Part shown: positions 47,490 through 56,817 of the stretch, in pieces
Numbering within the stretch: position 1 is the first letter of the stretch
Layout of the letters: the number at the start of each line of letters is the position of its first letter
Source of the DNA: Allobosea sp. Tri-44
Lineage (GTDB): Bacteria; Pseudomonadota; Alphaproteobacteria; Rhizobiales; Beijerinckiaceae
DNA: 64,000 nt
NCBI RefSeq assembly: GCF_004123845.1
Contig: NZ_NBDP01000003.1
Coordinates: 558,001-622,000, forward strand
Direction of reading: 5' to 3'
Translations under genes and position numbers: made by a program
The notes under the pieces: model-generated
What the model was told of the DNA's origin: nothing
The model's input: only the letters and a program-made list of their open reading frames with translations
The model's database searches: none

Positions 47490-50400
47490 CTACTCGGCAG
47501 CCCTTGCTGGTCGCAGATCTGACGCCGTCGGAATCTCAGGAATTTGATCAGCAGTCGGCTTGATCCGGAACCATGCCGTATAGAGCGCGGGAAGGAACAG
47601 CAGGATCAATACGGTTCCGACTGCCGTGCCTCCGATCAGCGTGTACGCCATCGATCCCCAGAAAACAGAGTGCGTCAGGGGAATGAAGGCGAGCACCGCG
47701 GCGAATGCCGTCAGCATCACGGGCCTCGTGCGCTGCACCGTCGCTTCGATGACGGCGTGATAGTCGTCGAGGCCAGCAGCGCGGTTTTCCTCGATCTGCT
47801 CGGTGAGGATCAAAGTGTTGCGCATCAGGATGCCGGCGAGCCCGATCAGGCCGAGAATGGCGTTGAAGCCAAACGGCTGGTTGAAGATGAGCAATGTCGG
47901 GACGACGCCGATCACGCCCAGCGGCGCGGTGAGCAGCACCATCGCCATCATCGAGAACGACCGCACCTGGAGCATGATGACGATGAGTGTGGCAGCAATC
48001 ATCACCGGGAAGACCTTGCCCAAGGCGGCGTTGGCCTTCGTAGCTTCCTCGATCGATCCCCCCATCTCGATGCGATAGCCGGCCGGAAGGGATGCGATCA
48101 GCGGCTGCAGTGCCGTCATGATCTGCTTGGATACCTCCGGGGGCTGGGTGGCCTCGTTGATATCTGCGCGGATCGTGATGACGGGCGTGCGGTCGCGGCG
48201 CTTCAGGATCGGCTCCTCCAGGCGGATCTCGGAATGGCCGATCTGGTCGAGTGGAATCTGGCGGCCGTCGCGGCTCATCAGCGAGAAATCCGCAAGACGG
48301 GCCGGATCCAGCCTTTCGCCGCCGGCGCTGCGCGCCACCACGGGCACATTACGGATATCCTCGCGAACCTGCGTGACGGCGACGCCGGTCAGCAGGAATT
48401 GAAGCTGCTGACCAACTGCAGCCGGCGACAGCCCGATGAGGTTCAATCGGTCCTGGTCTGGGACGAAGCGGAGCACAGGCGTGCGATTGCCCCAGTCCCG
48501 ATTGGCCTGCCGGACGTCTGCGACGCCCCGCATCACCTCCAGAGCTTGTCCGGAGATCGCATATAATTGCGCCGGATCTGGACCCATCACCCGAAACTCG
48601 ACGGGAAACGGTGTGTACGGCCCGAACACGAGCTGCGTGACGCGCACGAACGCTTCGGGCGCAAGGCCCTCTGCAATGGCGTCTCGAAGCCGATGCTTCA
48701 GAACTTCGCGCTTCTCCGCGTCGGGCGTCAGCACGACGATCTTGGCGAAGGCGGGATCGGGCAGTTCCGGCGCCATAGCGAAGAAGAAGCGGGGCGCGCC
48801 CTGGCCGACATAGCTCGTGACGATCTTGGCCTCGGGCTGGCCGTCCAGCCAGCGTTCGAGCTTATCGACCGCGGCGGTCGTCGTTTCGATGCTGGTGCCC
48901 TCCGGCAGGCGCACCTCGACCAGCACTTCGGGCCGGTCCGATGTCGGAAAGAACTGCTGTTTAACGCCGGCCATGCCGATGCCCGACAGCGCGAACGCGA
49001 TGACGACGATGCCGCATGTCATGAATTTGTGGCGCACGGCGAAGGTGATGATCCCGCGCAGGCGCCGATAATTCGGCGTGTCGTAGATTGCGTGCGTACC
49101 GCCGGGGATCGGCTTGATGTCGGGCAGCATCTTGACGCCGAGATAGGGTGTGAAGACGACCGCGACGATCCAGGAGACGATCAGCGCGAAGCCGACGACC
49201 CAGAAGATGTTCCCGGCATATTCGCCGGCTGTAGAACGAGCAAAGCCGACAGGCAGGAACCCGGCGATCGTCACGAGCGTGCCCGACAACATCGGCGCCG
49301 CGGTGTGGCTCCACGCATACGCGGCCGCCTTGATGCGGTCCATGCCCTCTTCCATCTTCACCACCATCACCTCGATGGCGATGATGGCGTCGTCCACCAG
49401 AAGGCCGAGCGCCAGGATGAGGGCGCCGAGCGTGATGCGGTCGAAGAACCGACCGGTTTCCAACATGATGAGGAAGACGACGGCGAGCGTCAGGGGGACA
49501 GCCGCCGCCACCACGATGCCGACGCGCCAGCCCAGGCTGAGCAGGCTCACCAGCAGCACGACGCCGAGCGCCATTGCGAACTTCATCATGAATTCGTCGA
49601 CAGCCGAAGCGATGTTGACGGCCTGGTCGGTCACCTTGTCGAGCGTCATGCCGAGCGGCAGCGTCTGCGCGATGCCCGCCGTCCTCTGCTCCAGCGCCTT
49701 GCCGAGCGCGAGGCCATCCCAGCCCTCCTGCATGACGGCCGCAACCAGAATCGTGGCCTCTCCCTGACGCCGGATCAGGTATGTCGGAGGATCCTGATAG
49801 CCGCGGCGGACATCGGCGATGTCGGAGAGCTTGAGCGTGCGCCCCGCGGCAACGATCGGCGTGTCGGCGATCGTCTTCGAGCCCGCATAGGCGCCGTCGA
49901 TTCGGATGAACATCTGCGGCCCGCTCGTGTCGATCGAGCCGGCCGGGGTGACGGTGTTTTGGCGCTGAAGGGCCGTGATGATGTCCTGTGGCGATACGCC
50001 CAAGGTCGCGAGCCTGGCATAGGAGAACTCGACGAAGATCTGCTCGGGCCGCTCGCCGAGGATGTTGATCTTCTTGACGCCGGGGACGTGCAGGAGATCC
50101 TGACGGATGACCTCGGCCTGCCTGGCCAGTTCACGCATCGGCATGCCCTTGGCCTTCAGCGCATAGAGGGCAAAACTCACATCCGAATATTCGTCGTTGA
50201 CGAAGGGGCCGAGAACGCCGGGCGGCAGGTTGCGGGCCTCATCCCCGAGCTTCTTGCGGGCCTGGTAGAACTCTTCCTGCACGGCAGCGGGCGGCGTGCT
50301 GTCCTTGAGCGTCACCGTCAGATAGGCGTAGCCCGGTCGGGTCGTCGTCTCGACGCGGTCGTACCAGGTCAGTTCCTGGATCCGCTTCTCCAGAGGTTCG

Positions 50401-50597
50401 GCGACGAGATCCTGCATCTCGCGCGCGGTCGCGCCCGGCCATACGGTCGTGACCGTCAGCGTCTTGATGGTGAAGCTCGGGTCCTCCGCACGTCCCAGCA
50501 TGAAGAAGGCATAGGCGCCGGCGGCGACGAGCAGGATGATCGAGAACAGGGTGACGGCCCGTTCGCGAACGGCGATGGCCGAGAGATTGAGGCTCAT
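47490..50597 (-). CDS. RND efflux transporter permease subunit
   Basis: The 1035-residue AcrB/MexB-like inner-membrane pump has 12 helices and two large periplasmic loops. The proton-relay pair is in [18 protein letters not shown], with typical [27 protein letters not shown] and [16 protein letters not shown] segments. The second half repeats with [21 protein letters not shown]. Substrates are unknown. Its start overlaps the adaptor gene stop by 4 bases. No outer-membrane TolC-type gene is adjacent. Confidence 0.95.
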   Translation of the reverse strand: MSLNLSAIAVRERAVTLFSIILLVAAGAYAFFMLGRAEDPSFTIKTLTVTTVWPGATAREMQDLVAEPLEKRIQELTWYDRVETTTRPGYAYLTVTLKDSTPPAAVQEEFYQARKKLGDEARNLPPGVLGPFVNDEYSDVSFALYALKAKGMPMRELARQAEVIRQDLLHVPGVKKINILGERPEQIFVEFSYARLATLGVSPQDIITALQRQNTVTPAGSIDTSGPQMFIRIDGAYAGSKTIADTPIVAAGRTLKLSDIADVRRGYQDPPTYLIRRQGEATILVAAVMQEGWDGLALGKALEQRTAGIAQTLPLGMTLDKVTDQAVNIASAVDEFMMKFAMALGVVLLVSLLSLGWRVGIVVAAAVPLTLAVVFLIMLETGRFFDRITLGALILALGLLVDDAIIAIEVMVVKMEEGMDRIKAAAYAWSHTAAPMLSGTLVTIAGFLPVGFARSTAGEYAGNIFWVVGFALIVSWIVAVVFTPYLGVKMLPDIKPIPGGTHAIYDTPNYRRLRGIITFAVRHKFMTCGIVVIAFALSGIGMAGVKQQFFPTSDRPEVLVEVRLPEGTSIETTTAAVDKLERWLDGQPEAKIVTSYVGQGAPRFFFAMAPELPDPAFAKIVVLTPDAEKREVLKHRLRDAIAEGLAPEAFVRVTQLVFGPYTPFPVEFRVMGPDPAQLYAISGQALEVMRGVADVRQANRDWGNRTPVLRFVPDQDRLNLIGLSPAAVGQQLQFLLTGVAVTQVREDIRNVPVVARSAGGERLDPARLADFSLMSRDGRQIPLDQIGHSEIRLEEPILKRRDRTPVITIRADINEATQPPEVSKQIMTALQPLIASLPAGYRIEMGGSIEEATKANAALGKVFPVMIAATLIVIMLQVRSFSMMAMVLLTAPLGVIGVVPTLLIFNQPFGFNAILGLIGLAGILMRNTLILTEQIEENRAAGLDDYHAVIEATVQRTRPVMLTAFAAVLAFIPLTHSVFWGSMAYTLIGGTAVGTVLILLFLPALYTAWFRIKPTADQIPEIPTASDLRPARAAE

Positions 50598-51715
50598 TTG
50601 CTACCCCTGCTTTGGGGATCAATCCGGACGCGAACGCCGTCTTGCAGAAGATGCGCTCCGAGCGCGACAACCGGCTGGCCGACGCTCAGTCCGGAGATCA
50701 CGGCCGTCTCGCTCGTGACCCGCACAAGCTTGATAGGGCGAAATTGAACCGTCGAGGTCGCTCCATTCAGGAGCCAGACACCCGTTTTTTGACCATCGTC
50801 CAGCACTGCACCGAGCGGCACCTCCATTTCCGGCTGGCTTGCCTGGTTCGCCAACCTGATGGTGACGGTCGCTCCGAGCGGGGCTGTCGCGGCCTCTCCT
50901 GCGAGAACGTAGCGCGCTTCATAGGTGCGGGTCTGGGAATCCGCAGAATCGGAGAGCTGCCGGAGGGTGGCTCCATAGCGGCGCAGGTCTGTGCCGTAGA
51001 GGCTCGCTTCGGCGTTCGAGCCGATCGTCGGCCTGATTGTCTCGGGGAGCGAAACGACCGCTTCACGGGGGCCGGCCTGGGCTAGCCGAATAACCGTCTG
51101 GCCGGCGGAGACAACCTGTCCCGGCTCGCCCAGCGTTTCGACGACAATGCCATCGGCGTCGGCGACCAGAAGGGAATAGCCTGACCCGTTTTCAGCGACC
51201 TTCTCGTCCGCTTCTGCGGCGGCGAGCTGGGCCACGGCGGTATCCAGCGCAGCCTTTGCCTGCTCGTAGCGCTGCGGGCTCGCAGCAAAACCGTCCTTGA
51301 CCAGAACGGCATAGCGCTTCTCGTCAGCTCGCGCCTGAACCAGAACGGCGCGAGCCGCCGCTGTAGCGTTGCGCTTTGCGGTGAGCGCGAGCTGGAGATC
51401 AGTCTCGTCGATCCGCATGAGCGCCTGACCGGCTGAAACGGCCTGCCCGACATTCACACGCCGTTCGACGATCTTGCCGGCAACGCGGAAGCCCAGATTG
51501 CTTTGGACACGGGCTGCGATGACACCCGTGAAGCGGCGTTCGGCGTCGACGACCGGCGCGGGAGTCGCCAACCTGACGATCGGAGCATTCTGCCTCGGGT
51601 CGCTCACGGCAGAAGCCTTCTGCGAGCGCGCCGAGAGCATGACGAACGCCGCGACCGCGGACGCTGCGAACACAACGCTCCCTGCGACGATTACCGATCT
51701 CATTTTCTTGCCCAT
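50594..51715 (-). CDS. RND efflux periplasmic adaptor subunit (membrane fusion protein)
   Basis: The 373-residue MFP has an N-terminal anchor (VIVAGSVVFAASAVAAFVML), lipoyl half-motifs (GFRVAGKIVERRVNVGQAVSAGQALMRID and SLLVADADGIVVETLGEPGQVVSAGQTV), an alpha-hairpin between them (residues about 105-165) and a beta-barrel domain. It links the RND pump to an outer-membrane channel. First gene of the operon, divergent from tetR across the palindrome at 51727. Confidence 0.93.
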   Translation of the reverse strand: MGKKMRSVIVAGSVVFAASAVAAFVMLSARSQKASAVSDPRQNAPIVRLATPAPVVDAERRFTGVIAARVQSNLGFRVAGKIVERRVNVGQAVSAGQALMRIDETDLQLALTAKRNATAAARAVLVQARADEKRYAVLVKDGFAASPQRYEQAKAALDTAVAQLAAAEADEKVAENGSGYSLLVADADGIVVETLGEPGQVVSAGQTVIRLAQAGPREAVVSLPETIRPTIGSNAEASLYGTDLRRYGATLRQLSDSADSQTRTYEARYVLAGEAATAPLGATVTIRLANQASQPEMEVPLGAVLDDGQKTGVWLLNGATSTVQFRPIKLVRVTSETAVISGLSVGQPVVALGAHLLQDGVRVRIDPQSRGSK

Positions 51716-51726
51716 CGCCTCGAACC

Positions 51727-51781
51727 AATTAGATTGCGTATGACATCTATAAGTTATATAGATTACAAACGCAATCTAATT
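51727..51781. promoter_or_regulatory. Nested palindromic operator between tetR and the RND operon
   Basis: AATTAGATTGCGT (51727-51739) and ACGCAATCTAATT (51769-51781) are exact reverse complements, 29 bases apart. Inside them ATCTATAAGTTATATAGAT (51745-51763) has exact 6-base arms. The site fills the whole 77-base AT-rich gap between the divergent starts, so it is the likely TetR operator controlling both directions. Confidence 0.8.
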
Positions 51782-51792
51782 TGGAGATCCCC

Positions 51793-52398
51793 ATGCGTGT
51801 GACGCGGCAGCAGGCCGAGGAAAATCGGCAAACGGTCATTGACGTGGCCAGCCGTCTGTTCCGGCAGCACGGCTTCGACGGCATTGGCCTGAAGGATCTG
51901 ATGGCCGGTGCCGGGTTGACGCAGGGCGCCTTCTACAAGCAGTTCGAATCCAAGGATGACCTGGCCGCGCAGGCCTCAAGGCGCGCCCTGGAGAGCGCCT
52001 CGGGCCGGTGGTCGGCTGCGGCCCGGTCCAATCCCGAAGACCCGCTGTCGGCCGTGGTCGATTTCTATCTCAGCATGGGTCACTGCGCCGAGAAATCGGA
52101 TGGCTGCCCCATCGTTGCGCTGGGTTCGGATGCCGCCAGGCAAGGTCCGGACGTGAAGGCGGCGTTCCAGGCCGGGATCGAAGACCATCTCGAGATGCTG
52201 GGTGGCTGGGTCGGCAACGCCGAAGACGCCGCGGCTGATGGCCGGGCTATGGCCGTCCTCTCGACGATGGTTGGCGCAGTGCTCCTTTCACGCGCCGTCA
52301 ACGACGAGCATATGTCGAAACGGCTCCTGCAGGCGGCCGCCGAGAGCGTGCTGGCACAGTTGCCTGCGGGCGAGGCACGGTCGGGACCGCGCCAATGA
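51793..52398 (+). CDS. TetR/AcrR family transcriptional regulator
   Basis: The 201-residue repressor has the TetR helix-turn-helix at its N-terminus (VIDVASRLFRQHGFDGIGLKDLMAGAGLTQGAFYKQFESKDDL, residues about 15-57) and a ligand domain with a Cys pair (GHCAEKSDGCPI) seen in some TetR_C members. The ATG at 51793 with GGAG before it is preferred to a TTG at 51781. Divergent from the RND efflux genes and the probable repressor of them. Its stop overlaps an ORF of relic origin (ATGA at 52395). Confidence 0.92.
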   Translation: MRVTRQQAEENRQTVIDVASRLFRQHGFDGIGLKDLMAGAGLTQGAFYKQFESKDDLAAQASRRALESASGRWSAAARSNPEDPLSAVVDFYLSMGHCAEKSDGCPIVALGSDAARQGPDVKAAFQAGIEDHLEMLGGWVGNAEDAAADGRAMAVLSTMVGAVLLSRAVNDEHMSKRLLQAAAESVLAQLPAGEARSGPRQ

Positions 52399-52560
52399 CG
52401 AAGTTCGGGGCTGCACCTCTTCCCGCCGACATGGCCTCGCGCCCGTTCGACACGGCCCGCGACGGCTTCGTCATGGGCGAGATCGCCGCGGTCAAGACGC
52501 TGTTCGGCTCTGAGGGCGGGATGAGCCCCACCACGGCTCAGCGATCAACGGGGACCATGC
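52395..52560 (+). pseudogene. Relic of a beta-ketoacyl-ACP synthase (FabF-like) gene
   Basis: The frame from the ATG that overlaps the tetR stop reads MASRPFDTARDGFVMGE, a clear FabF segment, then jumps to IAAVKTLFGSEGG, which resembles a segment normally over 100 residues later (around TKTLFG). After that the frame has no likeness to the family. So an internal deletion joined two pieces of a FabF-type gene. Not functional. Confidence 0.6.
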
Positions 52561-52561
52561 A

Positions 52562-52756
52562 ATGCTGGACAAGCTTTACGCGCGCATCGCCGCGAAGGTG
52601 GGGTCGATCTCCAAGAGCATCGTTCGAAATATTGCTTTCTTCGAGAACGACACCGGAGACGCGATCGAAGCGCGGCTGCAAAAGATCGAACGCGAGATCA
52701 TCGGGATCAATGCGCAAATTGACGCTCAACCAACGGACAGAAAGTCCCGGCCGTAA
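52562..52756 (+). CDS. Possible small protein, unknown
   Basis: A 64-residue frame: MLDKLYARIAAKVGSISKSI then a charged helical part with an EARLQKIEREIIGINAQID heptad-like stretch. GGGGA lies about 10 bases before the ATG. No family recognised, and it lies in relic DNA, so it may be a chance frame. Confidence 0.3.
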   Translation: MLDKLYARIAAKVGSISKSIVRNIAFFENDTGDAIEARLQKIEREIIGINAQIDAQPTDRKSRP

Positions 52757-52810
52757 GCTGGACGGGATACATAAAGAAGGAGGGCCGTGGGCTGTGCGGG
52801 AGCGTAAGCT

Positions 52811-53947
52811 TCAATGGACAGTGGTTGAGAGCAGTTTCCGAGGCAGCGAGCTCAAGCGCCTGCAGCCTTCGGTTTCGAGCACGATCGTTTCGCTGAACCC
52901 CAAGCCACCTGCTGTCGTATACATGTGAAATACCATGCTCTCTTCAAGTCTCCAGCGGGCGTTCGGCAGGAACACGCGAGAGAAGTCGCTCGGGCGCGGC
53001 GTGCGGCCATAGAGGCCGAGCGTGTATCCGGTGACGTTGTCATATACTGGGCGCAAGCCCTCGCGAAGTACGGCTTCGCGCAGCACAGCATCGACGTCGC
53101 ATGCTAAGGCGCCAGGCCGCATCGCTGCGAACTGGCGATCCTGGAGCGCGACGAGACGCTCGGCGAGTGGCAAAAGCTCCCGCTGGTCCCCGCCAATCAA
53201 GACCGGACGCATCAGTCGTGCGCCGTAATTGCGCACTTTCGGGATCAGTTCGACATGCAGCACACCGCCTTCAGCCAGAGGCTGATCGGTCATGACGCCA
53301 TGCAGGAATTCATGGCCGCCGATACCCGGCACGATCGGCCCGGTTTCACCTGTATCAGCGCCGTTCTCCAGGAAGCAGGCGGCGGCGATCGCGGCAGCGG
53401 CGCGCGGCGAAATCCCGGGCCGCGCCAGCGCGGCGATGGCCATCATCGCCTTGTCGGCGATGCCGGCGGCGCGGGCGATCAGATCCACCTCGGCCGGCGA
53501 CTTTACCGCACGCAGCAGGTCGCTCGCTTGCGGCAGGTCGACGAAGCGCGTGCCCGGCAGCAACGCTGCGAGCCGGTCGCGCGTTGCGGCGGTGAAGCCG
53601 TAAGAGGCGTGATCGGAGCCGATCGTGCAGCTGGCGAAGCCGCGGCGCCGAAGTTCCTCCGCCATCACCACATGCGGCTCATCGGTATCGGCGAAGCCTA
53701 CGATGTCGGTAAACCAGCAGGCGTCGCGGCACGGCGCGGCGTCGAGTTCGCGCAACACGAACCAGGGCTCGCCCTCGCGCGGCAGGAAGGCGGCGCGGTA
53801 CATCGTCTCCGAGACCGTGTAGCCGGTCAGCCAGGCGAGGAACTCCGCGTGGTCGACCAGCAAAAGGTCGGCGCCGGCCTCGGCCATCGCCGAGCGGGTT
53901 CTTGCGACCCGCGCCGCGAACTCCTCGCGCGGAAAAGGAGCGCTCAC
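52811..53947 (-). CDS. M24 family protein of the creatinase/ectoine hydrolase (DoeA)-like type
   Basis: The 378-residue protein has an N-terminal creatinase-like domain (EEFAARVARTRSAMAEAGADLLLVDHAEFLAWLTGY) and a pita-bread domain. The usual five metal ligands are mostly replaced: HVELIPKVRNYGARLMRP lacks both Asp, VFHMYTT replaces a Glu site, and only SETIVLETEG keeps its Glu. This pattern fits the metal-free creatinase/ectoine hydrolase branch, which opens cyclic or amide C-N bonds, rather than aminopeptidase P. Its start overlaps the M20 gene stop by 4 bases. Last in the operon. Confidence 0.8.
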   Translation of the reverse strand: MSAPFPREEFAARVARTRSAMAEAGADLLLVDHAEFLAWLTGYTVSETMYRAAFLPREGEPWFVLRELDAAPCRDACWFTDIVGFADTDEPHVVMAEELRRRGFASCTIGSDHASYGFTAATRDRLAALLPGTRFVDLPQASDLLRAVKSPAEVDLIARAAGIADKAMMAIAALARPGISPRAAAAIAAACFLENGADTGETGPIVPGIGGHEFLHGVMTDQPLAEGGVLHVELIPKVRNYGARLMRPVLIGGDQRELLPLAERLVALQDRQFAAMRPGALACDVDAVLREAVLREGLRPVYDNVTGYTLGLYGRTPRPSDFSRVFLPNARWRLEESMVFHMYTTAGGLGFSETIVLETEGCRRLSSLPRKLLSTTVH

Positions 53948-55164
53948 GCCACCTCGCAGATGTCCAGGATCGTCAGCATGTAAATGCGGACCATGTCGAG
54001 GAAGTCGCGGATCTCGACGCGCTCGTCGGGCATGGTGTTGTAGCGCCCCCCCGGACCGCAGACGACGCCCTCCATGCCGGGCTGGGCGTAGAGATGGCCG
54101 GCATCGGTGCCGAAAAAGCCCGGCGGCCTGATCGCGCCTGTCGGCTGTTTCTCGCCGCGCACGACCTCATAGGCGGCGTTGATCGCCTTGACGATGCGGG
54201 CGTCCTTGGCGACCTCGAAGGCCGGCATGGAACGGTGCCCTTCCTTCTTCTCAATCCGGATCGAGGTTTTCAGGCCGGGAAAGCGCTGCTCGAGCGCTGT
54301 CAGCTCGCGCTGCATATCTGCAAGCGCGCCGTCCTGCGTCTGTCCCGGCGCGAAACGACCCGAGCCCTTCAGCTTGCAGTAGTCGGCGACCTGTGGCGCC
54401 CGCCATTCGTGCAGCTCCTTGCCGAGCGCGCCATGCATCACACCGACATGGACGCGGTTGATCGATTCGTGCTCGGGGGAGGGGGCGCCGGAAAAGGTCA
54501 TGGCGTTGAGGCGCGGGACGAGATCGCAGGCTGCCATGATGGCGTCGACGGCATGCTCGCGCTTGGAGAGATGGCGCGTATTGCCGACGAGCTCGATGAC
54601 GAAGGAAAAGGCGCAGGCGTGCATGGTCACGGCCTGCACGTCGGTCGGCTCGCTGTTGACGAAGTAGTCGGCGCGGATGCCGCTCTCGATCGCCGCGACC
54701 GTGCCGACACCGCCCTGCAACTCGCCGACGACATAGGTCAGGATCACGTCGCCCTTCAGCTTCACATCGGCGCCGAGCAGCGTCTTCACGGCGCAATAGG
54801 AGGCTGCATCGCCCGCCTTCATGTTCGAGACGCCGATGCCGTAGATGAACTCCTCGTCCACGACGCCGCCCCAAGGATCGACCGTCCAGCCTTCGGTGGC
54901 GGGATTGGTGTCGAGATGGCCGTTGAAGAGAAGGCTCTTGCCGCCGCCCGTACCCTTCCACAGGCCGATGGCGTTGGCGCGGCGGCCCTCGTCGAAGCTT
55001 TGCATGTGCGCCTCGATGCCCATCGCCTGCATCTGACCGACGACATGATGGACGAGCGCCTTCTCGCCCTCGGTTTCCGAGTAGCTCTTGTGCTTCACCC
55101 AATCGGAGAGCAGCGCGAGGCAGGCGTTCTCGTCGAGCGAATGGATCAGGTCACGATAGGTCAT
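53944..55164 (-). CDS. M20 family metallopeptidase/deacylase (ArgE/DapE-like)
   Basis: The 406-residue protein has M20 segments: LFNGHLDTNPATEGW (metal His-x-Asp), YGIGVSNMKAGDAA (here Asn in place of the usual bridging Asp), VVGELQGGVGT (catalytic/metal Glu region altered, EL in place of EE) and FFGTDAGHLYAQPG near the end. The changed ligands may alter metal use or reduce activity. The ATG at 55164 has an AGGA site. Encoded between the transporter ATPase and the M24 gene, so probably acts on the imported compound. Confidence 0.83.
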   Translation of the reverse strand: MTYRDLIHSLDENACLALLSDWVKHKSYSETEGEKALVHHVVGQMQAMGIEAHMQSFDEGRRANAIGLWKGTGGGKSLLFNGHLDTNPATEGWTVDPWGGVVDEEFIYGIGVSNMKAGDAASYCAVKTLLGADVKLKGDVILTYVVGELQGGVGTVAAIESGIRADYFVNSEPTDVQAVTMHACAFSFVIELVGNTRHLSKREHAVDAIMAACDLVPRLNAMTFSGAPSPEHESINRVHVGVMHGALGKELHEWRAPQVADYCKLKGSGRFAPGQTQDGALADMQRELTALEQRFPGLKTSIRIEKKEGHRSMPAFEVAKDARIVKAINAAYEVVRGEKQPTGAIRPPGFFGTDAGHLYAQPGMEGVVCGPGGRYNTMPDERVEIRDFLDMVRIYMLTILDICEVA

Positions 55165-55183
55165 GGTCGGCTGTCCTGAAGCT

Positions 55184-56812
55184 TCAAGCGGCAGCTGAGG
55201 CCGGCGCGGGCACGGCTTCGAGCAGGGAGCGGGTATAGGGATGCAAGGTGCCGCCCGAGAGGGCGGCGACATCGACCAGATCGACGAGGTCGCCGCGATG
55301 CATCACGGCGATACGGTGGGCGATCTGACGCACGAGGTTGAGGTCGTGCGTGATGAAGAGGTAGGCCGTGCCAAAGCGCTTCTGCAGGTCGACAAGGAGC
55401 TCGACCACGGAAGCCTGCACCGAGACGTCAAGCGCCGAGGTGATCTCGTCGCAGATCACGAGCTTTGGCTTGGAGGCGAAGGCGCGGGCAATGGCGACGC
55501 GCTGCTTCTCGCCGCCGGACAACTGGTGCGGATAGCGCTCGGCATAGGATGCAGGCAGTCGCACCTGCTCCAGCAGTTCGCCGATCAGCCTGGCGTCCCG
55601 GCGCACGCCCGGCTCGCCATAGAGCGCGAGCGGTCGCGACAAGATCTCACGGATGCGATGGCGCGGATTAAGCGAAGAATCCGGGTGCTGGAAGATGATC
55701 TGGACATCGCGACGATAGGCGCGGTTCATGTCGGAAAGGCCTCCGATCCGGCGGCCGTCGAAGCGGATTTCGCCCTCGAACGGGTTCAGGCCGGTCATCG
55801 CCTTGGCGAGCGTCGATTTGCCCGAGCCGGATTCGCCGACGATGCCGAGGATCTCCCCGGGCATGATCGAGAGGCTGACTTCGCGATTACCCGTGAACTG
55901 CGTGTTGGTGCGTCCAAGCAGTCCGGCGAGGAAGGGCTTGCGACCGTAGTGGACACTGACTTTCTCGACCTCGACCAGCGGCTTCGCTCCGGACTCGGGC
56001 TCCGTGCGGGGTTCGACCAGCCGGTTATCCGGCCGCGGCACGGCCGCGAGAAGCTTCTGCGTATAGGCGTCGCGCGGGTGGGCGAAGACGTCGCGGACCG
56101 GGCCCTGCTCGACGATCTTCCCGCGATGGATCACCGCGACTTTCGTGGCGATCTGCGAGACCAGCGCGAGATCGTGCGAAATGTAGAGCGAGGCGACGCC
56201 GGTATCTTCCTGCAGCGATTTGAACAGGTCGAGGATCTGTCGGGCGGTGATCACATCGAGTGCCGTGGTCGGCTCGTCGAAGATGATGCATTCCGGCTGG
56301 CAGGCGAAGGCGGTCGCGATGACGACGCGTTGTTTCTCGCCGCCGGACGCCTCGTGCGGATAGCGCCGCATCATCTCCTTGGGCAGCTTGAGGCCGACAT
56401 GGGCGAGACGTTGCTCGCCTTCCGCCCAGGCCTGTTTGGGCGTCAGACTGCGATGGCGCACCAGTACCTCTGCGAGCTGCTCGCCAAGCGGCAGCGTCGG
56501 GTTGAGCGAGGTGCTGGGATCCTGGAAGACCATGCCGATGCGTCGGCCGCGGATGGCGCCGATCTCGGCCTCCGTCGCCTTCAGCAGGTCCTGCCCGGCA
56601 AAGCCGATGCGCCCGGTCTCGCGCGCCGTCTCCGGCAGATAGCGCATGATCGCCCAGGCGAGCGAGGTCTTGCCGGAGCCGGATTCGCCGACAAGGCCAA
56701 GCACCTCGCCTTTCGCGACAGACAGCGTGACGTCGTCCAGGGCGCGCATAAAGCCGCCGGGCGTAGCGTAGTCGAGGCCGTAGCCGGCGATCTCGAGGAT
56801 CGGTGCGCTCAT
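55184..56812 (-). CDS. Peptide-type ABC transporter double ATP-binding protein (DppD-DppF fusion)
   Basis: The 542-residue protein has two ATPase domains in one chain. First: Walker A GESGSGKTSLAW, signature ASGGEKQRV (Ala for Leu at the first position), Walker B IIFDEPTTALD. Second: GESGSGKSTLAK, LSGGEKQRVAIARA, Walker B LVICDEITSALD. Each ends with the oligopeptide-type C-terminal segment (RDAYTQKLLAAVP and LHPYTRSLLEAVP). The layout is that of GsiA/YejF-like proteins that power both permeases. ATG at 56812. Confidence 0.94.
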   Translation of the reverse strand: MSAPILEIAGYGLDYATPGGFMRALDDVTLSVAKGEVLGLVGESGSGKTSLAWAIMRYLPETARETGRIGFAGQDLLKATEAEIGAIRGRRIGMVFQDPSTSLNPTLPLGEQLAEVLVRHRSLTPKQAWAEGEQRLAHVGLKLPKEMMRRYPHEASGGEKQRVVIATAFACQPECIIFDEPTTALDVITARQILDLFKSLQEDTGVASLYISHDLALVSQIATKVAVIHRGKIVEQGPVRDVFAHPRDAYTQKLLAAVPRPDNRLVEPRTEPESGAKPLVEVEKVSVHYGRKPFLAGLLGRTNTQFTGNREVSLSIMPGEILGIVGESGSGKSTLAKAMTGLNPFEGEIRFDGRRIGGLSDMNRAYRRDVQIIFQHPDSSLNPRHRIREILSRPLALYGEPGVRRDARLIGELLEQVRLPASYAERYPHQLSGGEKQRVAIARAFASKPKLVICDEITSALDVSVQASVVELLVDLQKRFGTAYLFITHDLNLVRQIAHRIAVMHRGDLVDLVDVAALSGGTLHPYTRSLLEAVPAPASAAA

Positions 56813-56817
56813 CTCCC

